Below are positions 1-3,764 of a DNA stretch of 5,203 bases, piece after piece; position 1 is the first letter of the stretch; each line of letters begins with the position of its first letter. The translations under genes were made by a program, and so were the position numbers. The notes under the pieces were generated by a model. That model saw nothing but the letters and a program-made list of their open reading frames with translations, ran no database searches and had not been told where the DNA came from. This stretch comes from JBOGEB01 sp050743125 (GTDB taxonomy: Bacteria; Actinomycetota; Nitriliruptoria; Euzebyales; Egibacteraceae): positions 1 to 5,203 of the forward strand of contig JBOGEB010000256.1 of NCBI GenBank assembly GCA_050743125.1, given 5' to 3'.

Positions 1-110
1 CGAGGCAACAGCTCGGGGCGCCGGTCCGGCCTCCGCGTCACACTGCTGTACGGGCTCTGTCCCACCAAGGAGAAGCCGACGTCGAGCGCGAGCGGCAAAC
101 CCATTTTCAT
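1..110 (-). CDS. Possible 5' end of an unrecognised leftward gene, cut by the left edge
   Basis: On the minus strand an open frame begins at ATG 110 and runs off the left edge. The visible residues start MKMGLPLALDVGFSLVGQ and become Arg/Pro-rich. Third codon positions are mostly G or C between 1 and about 110, and this bias fades upstream of the start, as expected if a coding region begins here. An in-frame ATG at 140 would add ten residues. Neither start has a convincing ribosome binding site. The plus strand is open over the same bases in a frame with the same G/C bias, so strand assignment is weak. I recognise no family. The frame lies just beyond a strong hairpin that could end the preceding leftward gene, which fits a new gene starting here, but the call is tentative. 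Confidence 0.25.
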   Translation of the reverse strand, partial: MKMGLPLALDVGFSLVGQSPYSSVTRRPDRRPELLP

Positions 111-164
111 CACTCGCGGGAGCACGGCAACACCGGCCATAGGCCACTGCTGTGGAACGGGTTC

Positions 165-205
165 GGGCCCCGGCCGTCGTTGTGAACGTGGGACGGCCGG
201 GACCC
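165..205 (-). terminator. GC-rich hairpin, probable terminator of the 77-residue ORF
   Basis: A perfect 10-bp inverted repeat (cccggccgtc at 169-178, gacggccggg at 192-201) encloses a 13-base loop. After one C/A mismatch it extends by three more pairs (165-167 with 203-205). It lies 77 bases past the stop of the leftward 77-residue ORF and before the possible leftward gene at the window edge. There is no T-tract, which is common for actinobacterial terminators. The direction of action is inferred from context. Confidence 0.5.
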
Positions 206-281
206 TGTGCACGTTCAACGACAGAACGGAGCAGCGACCTCCTTTCGTCGTGGGCGGCGACTCGCCGCCCGGCTCGGCAAG

Positions 282-515
282 TCACGTCCGCGGCGTCCAG
301 ACCGCGACCCAGTCGACGCCGTCCTTGACGAAGCTGACGTCCCAACGGCGGCCGTCCTTGGAACAGCCAACGGTGTTGCGCGGTGCGACTTCGGCTTCCG
401 TAAAACGGACCGGCTGTTTGTGGCAGGGGGTGAACGCCAGGTACTGGCCGCTACCGACGACGGCCTCGCCGACGATCTCGACCCTGCTGGCCTCAGGGAA
501 CGAGGATCCAGCCAT
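282..515 (-). CDS. Small conserved-looking hypothetical protein, 77 residues
   Basis: This is a leftward ORF of 77 residues starting at ATG 515 and ending in TGA at 282-284. The start is well supported: GGAGGT (521-526 on the minus strand) sits five bases upstream. The composition is that of a real soluble protein: no signal peptide or membrane helix, alternating hydrophobic and polar stretches suggesting a small beta-rich fold, two cysteines (C31, C51), and a tryptophan-containing end with GRRWDVSF and DGVDWVAVW. I do not recognise a family and assign no function. It is divergent from the helix-turn-helix regulator gene with a 23-bp spacer, so transcription of the two is probably linked, for example by control from the regulator. 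A hairpin downstream (165-205) is a plausible terminator. Overlapping longer frames in both directions have Arg/Ser-rich shadow composition and were discarded. Confidence 0.65.
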   Translation of the reverse strand: MAGSSFPEASRVEIVGEAVVGSGQYLAFTPCHKQPVRFTEAEVAPRNTVGCSKDGRRWDVSFVKDGVDWVAVWTPRT

Positions 516-520
516 CGCTG

Positions 521-526
521 ACCTCC
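521..526 (-). promoter_or_regulatory. Strong ribosome binding site of the 77-residue ORF
   Basis: GGAGGT on the minus strand lies five bases before ATG 515. It is a near-perfect Shine-Dalgarno match and the main support for the small ORF being translated. It sits inside the 23-bp spacer shared with the divergent regulator gene, whose own weaker AGGG (527-530) abuts it. Confidence 0.7.
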
Positions 527-538
527 AGGGCGTGCTCG

Positions 539-1723
539 ATGCAGTCGTCCTCTGCGGCCACAGGGGCCGTGTGCGGGTCGTCCGCCGAGATGCGCGAGGC
601 GTTCGCCAGCCGGCATTTGGGTCGGATTATTCGCGCCTACCGGCACCATCGCTTTCACGGCCCGGGCCCGTTGCCGCAAGAGGTCGTGGCCGGGTGGATG
701 GGACTCACGCAGACGCAGCTATCTCGCATCGAGACGGGCAAGCCGGTGTCCGATCTGGACAAGCTCACGCTTTGGGCGCAGACGTTGGGCATGCCTCAGC
801 GCTATCTGTGGTTTGACCTTCCTGGCGAGTCGCGTACTGGGCTGGTGTGCGTCAGCCCGCATGATCCTTCTGGCCTGGAGCCGCTGACAGCGAACAGCCC
901 GGTTGATGAGGTGTATCTCGAGGGAAGCCGGTTGCCCAGCTCCGAGCTGGACGACGTCCTCGCGATCGTGCCCGCGCCACGGTTGAGTCCAGCGACGATC
1001 AAGGCGCTGGAGGCATCGATCACGGATTTCTGGAAACGAGACGACCAATACGGCAGCGAGGCATTGCGTCCCGCCGTCGTCGCCCAGCTTCGCCATGTGC
1101 TCCGCCTACTCACCGAATGCCGGCGCGAGGATCAGCGCCGAAGCCTCATCGGGATCGCGGCCGAGTTCGCACGCCTGGCCGGTTGGATGTTCTTCGACGC
1201 CTGCCAGTACAGGACTGCTCATACGTACTTCGAACAGTCCCTGCGCCTGATCCGGGAAAGCGACGATCGTCCGTTCATCGCGAACGTCTTGGCTTGTCTC
1301 AGCCGGCAAGCCACGTACGAAGCCAAGCCTGCTGACGCTCTGGTCTTGGCCAGAGCTGCTCAGGACGCATGCCGCAGTGTCGCGACCCCGCGGGTCATGG
1401 CGGTGTTGTCCATGCGGGAAGCCTTCGCGCATGCGGTCCTTGACGACCAGGCAGGCTGCCGCACAGCCATTTCGCAATCCCATACGAGTTTCGAGACGTT
1501 CTGGTTGGCGAGCACGCATCTGCAGGCGGGTGACCTCGACGAGGCGTGCGGGAAAGGGACAGGAGTATTGGAGCTTGCCGCGTCAGTGGACTCAGCCCGG
1601 ATCGTCGGGCACATCCAGGAGCTCCAGCGCGCGCTCACGCCTTTCGAACGGGAGCAGACCACCAAAGACTTCAACGAGCGGGCCGCAGAGTTCTTCCGAG
1701 ATTACGATCTTGCGTCCTTGTAG
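539..1723 (+). CDS. XRE-family helix-turn-helix regulator with TPR-like C-terminal region
   Basis: The 394-residue protein has an N-terminal DNA-binding domain at about residues 25-95. The helix-turn-helix reads QEVVAGWMGLTQTQLSRIET (47-66), followed by DKLTLWAQTLGMP, as in cro/C1-type domains. Residues about 150-390 are predicted helical with TPR-like repeats, for example AAEFARLAGWMFFD, AHTYFEQSLRLIRE and ADALVLARAAQDA, and a LASTHLQAGDLDEAC unit near 323-337. This is the layout of many actinobacterial cytoplasmic regulators thought to bind a ligand or peptide through the helical part; the signal here is unknown. The start at 539 has AGGG eight bases upstream. Met18 (590), close to the usual MREAF.. 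beginning of relatives, is an alternative but lacks a binding site. Compared with relatives as I remember them, about 40-50 residues seem missing between SHTSFE (314-319) and TFWLAS. The gene is divergent from the small ORF and its end overlaps the convergent NUDIX gene by 22 bp. Confidence 0.85.
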   Translation: MQSSSAATGAVCGSSAEMREAFASRHLGRIIRAYRHHRFHGPGPLPQEVVAGWMGLTQTQLSRIETGKPVSDLDKLTLWAQTLGMPQRYLWFDLPGESRTGLVCVSPHDPSGLEPLTANSPVDEVYLEGSRLPSSELDDVLAIVPAPRLSPATIKALEASITDFWKRDDQYGSEALRPAVVAQLRHVLRLLTECRREDQRRSLIGIAAEFARLAGWMFFDACQYRTAHTYFEQSLRLIRESDDRPFIANVLACLSRQATYEAKPADALVLARAAQDACRSVATPRVMAVLSMREAFAHAVLDDQAGCRTAISQSHTSFETFWLASTHLQAGDLDEACGKGTGVLELAASVDSARIVGHIQELQRALTPFEREQTTKDFNERAAEFFRDYDLASL

Positions 1724-2241
1724 TCCAACAGCACGTACAGCAGCGCCACCAAAGACGCGCTGCTGACGATCTCCCGCCGATCAATCATGCCGCGAATATC
1801 GGACAGTGGGATCCAGTCCACACGATCCGACTCATTGAGCTCAGTCGGCGGGCCGATATATTCGGCGCCCTCGGCGCGGAACAGGAAGTGCTCGGAATCG
1901 GTGATCCCACTCGCCGGTTGCGCATAGACGATGGGCGTGAGCGGCCCTGGCCTCCATCCGGTTTCCTCCTCGACCTCCCGAACCGCCGCCTCCTGCGGAG
2001 TCTCGCCCTCGTCGATAAGCCCCATCGGCAGCTCCCACGCCCACGTGTCGGTCACAAAGCGATGGCGCGACAGCATCAGCACCCGTTGTCGGTCATCCAC
2101 CACGGCGACCGCCGACACATGGCGCATGCGTACGACGTGGTATTCCCAACGACGCCCGTCCGGCTGCTCGACGTCGACCAACCACAGGTTGACCCACTTG
2201 CTTGCATAAATGGGACGTTCGCCGTGAACCGTCCACCGCAT
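1702..2241 (-). CDS. NUDIX hydrolase
   Basis: The predicted protein is a 179-residue cytoplasmic enzyme expected to hydrolyse a nucleoside diphosphate linked to another moiety, using Mg2+ or Mn2+. The Nudix box (residues 74-96) starts GLIDEGETPQEAAVREVEEE and ends TGW. It fits G-x5-E-x7-REU-x-EE-x-GU perfectly, with all metal-binding glutamates present. WELPMG just before the box resembles the WELPAG of ADP-ribose/NDP-sugar pyrophosphatase-like members, but the true substrate cannot be read. The N-terminal strand region (MRWTVHGERPIYASKWVNLW) is typical of an actinobacterial Nudix group. The start at ATG 2241 is chosen because AAAGGGG lies six bases upstream (2248-2254). An in-frame upstream extension to 2376 is Arg/Gly-rich and adds no domain. 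The gene converges on the regulator gene and overlaps its last 22 bp. I recall Nudix genes beside XRE regulators in actinomycetes, so a functional link is plausible but inferred. Confidence 0.9.
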   Translation of the reverse strand: MRWTVHGERPIYASKWVNLWLVDVEQPDGRRWEYHVVRMRHVSAVAVVDDRQRVLMLSRHRFVTDTWAWELPMGLIDEGETPQEAAVREVEEETGWRPGPLTPIVYAQPASGITDSEHFLFRAEGAEYIGPPTELNESDRVDWIPLSDIRGMIDRREIVSSASLVALLYVLLDYKDARS

Positions 2242-2247
2242 GACAGG

Positions 2248-2254
2248 CCCCTTT
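2248..2254 (-). promoter_or_regulatory. Ribosome binding site deciding the NUDIX start
   Basis: AAAGGGG on the minus strand lies six bases upstream of ATG 2241. It favours this start over the open frame extending to 2376, which has no comparable site. Confidence 0.6.
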
Positions 2255-2436
2255 CGCTGGCCCCTCCAGCATCCCAGACCTGTACGACCGGAACGCAGAG
2301 CCTGCGTGCCGCGGTTCGCAGCCGAGAAAAGCCTGAGGCGTGCGGGAGTGCCGGCCCGTCCGCGGCAGGCCGTCAACGTCCGCGGCTGATGCGACCGGTC
2401 CCGAGGTCACGTTGTCCCGGGCAGCGCTCGCCCATA

Positions 2437-2464
2437 GTTCTCCCCCCTGGGTTCTCCCCCCTGG
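2437..2464. repeat. Perfect 14-bp tandem duplication
   Basis: The unit gttctcccccctgg occurs twice without a gap (2437-2450 and 2451-2464). It contains a run of six C residues. It lies outside any supported gene, about 196 bp upstream of the nudix start and 214 bp upstream of the vapB start. It may be a replication-slippage product or a pair of protein-binding half sites; the sequence does not distinguish these. Confidence 0.8.
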
Positions 2465-2636
2465 TCAAGCTTGTCTCGCCAGGGTCGGGGTGACGGACGC
2501 GTTCTCGGCGGGCGCGGGGGCTGGCTCATACCGGCGCGGAGGCCGGAGTCGATGGTCCGCATCACCTGCCCGACGCCGTCGTCATCGATGAGCCCGCAGA
2601 TCTCACGAGCCGGCACGCTCACAGAGCAAACGACGA

Positions 2637-2675
2637 TGGTCATCAACATGATGCCGGTTGATGAGATGATGACCA
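2637..2675. promoter_or_regulatory. Interleaved inverted repeats, candidate VapB operator
   Basis: Two 8-bp perfect inverted repeats are nested just before the antitoxin start: tggtcatc (2637-2644) with gatgacca (2668-2675), and tcatcaac (2640-2647) with gttgatga (2657-2664). Ribbon-helix-helix antitoxins usually repress their own operon by binding such palindromes near the start codon. The assignment rests on position and symmetry only; no promoter box was identified. Confidence 0.4.
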
Positions 2676-2677
2676 CC

Positions 2678-2938
2678 ATGCGCACGACGATCACCATCGA
2701 TGATGAGCTGTACCGGACCGTGAAGCAGCGGGCCGCTCAGTCAGGACGGACGGCCGGCGAGATCATCGAGGATGCGGTGCGTCGAGCGCTCGACGAGCGG
2801 GCCGGCACCGACAACGAGCCGCTGGCGCCCCTGCCCACCTATGGCGGTACGGGGGTGCTGCCTGGCGTGGACCTGGCGAACAACGCGGCGCTGCGCGATC
2901 TGATGGACGCCGACGAGCCGGTCGATGTGCTGCGTTGA
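2678..2938 (+). CDS. vapB: VapB-like ribbon-helix-helix antitoxin
   Basis: This 86-residue antitoxin of a type II toxin-antitoxin pair is expected to bind and inhibit the downstream PIN toxin and to repress the operon. Residues 1-38 form the ribbon-helix-helix DNA-binding domain: strand MRTTITIDDEL, helix YRTVKQRAAQSG, then RTAGEIIEDAVRRAL. A linker leads to the C-terminal toxin-binding segment, with GVLPGVDLANNAALRDLMD at 59-77, a hallmark of antitoxins paired with this VapC group. ATG 2678 is chosen because the family normally begins exactly at this strand. In-frame ATGs at 2666, 2669 and further upstream cannot be excluded, since no start has a clear ribosome binding site. An extension to 2471 is not supported by domain content. 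Its last 14 bp overlap vapC, implying translational coupling. Confidence 0.88.
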   Translation: MRTTITIDDELYRTVKQRAAQSGRTAGEIIEDAVRRALDERAGTDNEPLAPLPTYGGTGVLPGVDLANNAALRDLMDADEPVDVLR

Positions 2939-3362
2939 CGTCAGCGTCCTGGTGTACGCACACCGGCCGGAGTCCCCCGACCATGCCCGCTACCGTGACT
3001 GGCTCAACGACGCCCGCCGGGCAGACGAGCCACTGGGCATCAGCATCCTGGTGCTCGCCGGTTTCCTCCGCATCGTCACCCACCCCCGAATCTTCCGCGA
3101 CCCCACGCCGCTTGCCGACGCAATCAACTTCGTCGAGCTGGTCCGCACCGCGCCCAACGCCCTGCAGGTTCGACCCGGACCACGACACTGGCAGATCTTT
3201 ACTCGGCTGTGTCAGGTGGCCGACGCGCGCGGCAACCTCGTGCCCGACGCCTACCTTGCCGCTCTCGCGATCGAGCAAGGCGCAACGTGGTACTCCGCGG
3301 ACCGCAACTTCGCGCGGTTCCCCGAGCTGCGCTGGCACCACCCGCTCGGGACGGAGGGCTAG
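2925..3362 (+). CDS. vapC: VapC-like PIN-domain toxin ribonuclease
   Basis: This 145-residue PIN-domain protein is the expected Mg2+-dependent RNase toxin, neutralised by the VapB encoded immediately upstream. The PIN acidic residues visible are D5 in VDVSVLVYAHR, D108 in GNLVPDAYLAALAIE (with E117 nearby) and D126 in WYSADRNFARFP. The segment LVLAGFLRIVTHPRIF (43-58) and the RPGPRHWQIFTRL region match the large actinobacterial PIN subfamily of about 140 residues. At position 46 there is a Gly where other VapCs carry Glu; relatives in this subfamily often lack that Glu, so this alone does not argue for inactivity. The ATG at 2925 overlaps the antitoxin end by 14 bp and puts the first Asp at the usual fifth position. 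Only a weak GAG lies upstream, so coupled translation is likely. The RNA target is unknown. Confidence 0.9.
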   Translation: MCCVDVSVLVYAHRPESPDHARYRDWLNDARRADEPLGISILVLAGFLRIVTHPRIFRDPTPLADAINFVELVRTAPNALQVRPGPRHWQIFTRLCQVADARGNLVPDAYLAALAIEQGATWYSADRNFARFPELRWHHPLGTEG

Positions 3363-3457
3363 CTCCGAGGACTGACCCGGTAGGACAGCTGCAAAACCAG
3401 ACCAAAGCCTTGCGTCGCCAGGTCTTCGGCTCAAGGACACCCAGCGCAGTCCCGTGA

Positions 3458-3482
3458 CGTGCCGACGCCTGCGCTCGGCACG
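3458..3482 (+). terminator. Hairpin downstream of vapC, possible terminator
   Basis: An 8-bp perfect inverted repeat, cgtgccga (3458-3465) and tcggcacg (3475-3482), encloses a 9-base loop 95 bases past the vapC stop. There is no T-tract. It could end the vapBC transcript; direction is inferred from the upstream operon. Confidence 0.35.
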
Positions 3483-3639
3483 CTCAACCGGAAAGGATGC
3501 TTGGCTACAGCATCTGATTCCACCACTTACGCTCCCGCCTGAGCAGCGTCTTCACTGGTCAGCACAGCGTTCAGATGCGCTGATCCACTAAAGCTATCGG
3601 CGCGGGTGGGTCTGTTAGCCGCCGGGCTTATCGTCTTCC

Positions 3640-3656
3640 GGTCGTGTCACACGACC
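3640..3656. repeat. 17-bp palindrome with 3-base centre
   Basis: ggtcgtg-tca-cacgacc is a perfect 7-bp inverted repeat with a 3-base centre in the non-coding gap. It lies 109 bases past the stop of the leftward NACHT-like gene. As RNA it would be a compact hairpin and possible terminator; as DNA it resembles a dimer-binding operator. The choice is open. Confidence 0.45.
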
Positions 3657-3764
3657 TTGGTGACCACTCTTGCGCCGCGCTGAAGCAACGAGTGCGGGCT
3701 GTCGGCCTATGCCGATGCCATGGATGGGCGAGCCGGCGCGAATGCGGTGGCGCGGGTCACACGA

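Larger units (their letters stand above)
2242..2677. other. 436-bp gap between divergent nudix and vapB genes
   Basis: I find no convincing gene here. Open frames crossing it are Arg/Ser/Pro-rich or are upstream extensions of vapB without domain content. It must hold the promoters of both flanking genes, but no clear -35/-10 pair is visible. It contains a 10-bp direct repeat cgtccgcggc (2357-2366, 2377-2386; 20-bp period), a perfect 14-bp tandem duplication (2437-2464) and inverted repeats next to vapB. Confidence 0.5.
3363..3764. other. 402-bp gap between convergent vapC and NACHT-like genes
   Basis: I see no gene or RNA gene here. Small frames entering from either side are shadows with Arg/Ser/Thr-rich composition. 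The G/C periodicity of coding sequence is lost and the stretch is less GC-rich than its flanks. Since both neighbours end here, it should contain their terminators. Two hairpins are seen (3458-3482, 3640-3656), plus a weak six-pair hairpin at 3701-3716. Confidence 0.5.

Noticed and set aside
3..185. Plus-strand open frame ending at TGA 183-185, as the 3' end of a gene from the left
   Set aside because: Third-position G/C is good only in its second half and the His/Arg-rich sequence is unconvincing; the minus frame fits slightly better.
250..816. Rightward 188-residue frame over the small ORF and regulator start
   Set aside because: No family features; overlaps two better supported genes and has shadow composition.
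1546..2493. Rightward 315-residue frame over the NUDIX gene
   Set aside because: Shadow of the NUDIX gene, whose perfect Nudix box and ribosome binding site settle the strand.
3054..3068. Gly46 in VapC at the place of a usual PIN-domain glutamate, suggesting a dead toxin
   Set aside because: Members of this actinobacterial PIN subfamily, as I know them, often have a small residue here, and the three aspartates are intact.
2763..3440. Leftward 225-residue frame over vapBC
   Set aside because: Shadow of two clearly recognised plus-strand genes; Arg/Ala/Pro-rich with no domain.
3481..3600. Possible tRNA remnant or attachment site in the gap after vapC
   Set aside because: No cloverleaf, T-loop GTTCGA-like motif or matching repeat elsewhere in the window.
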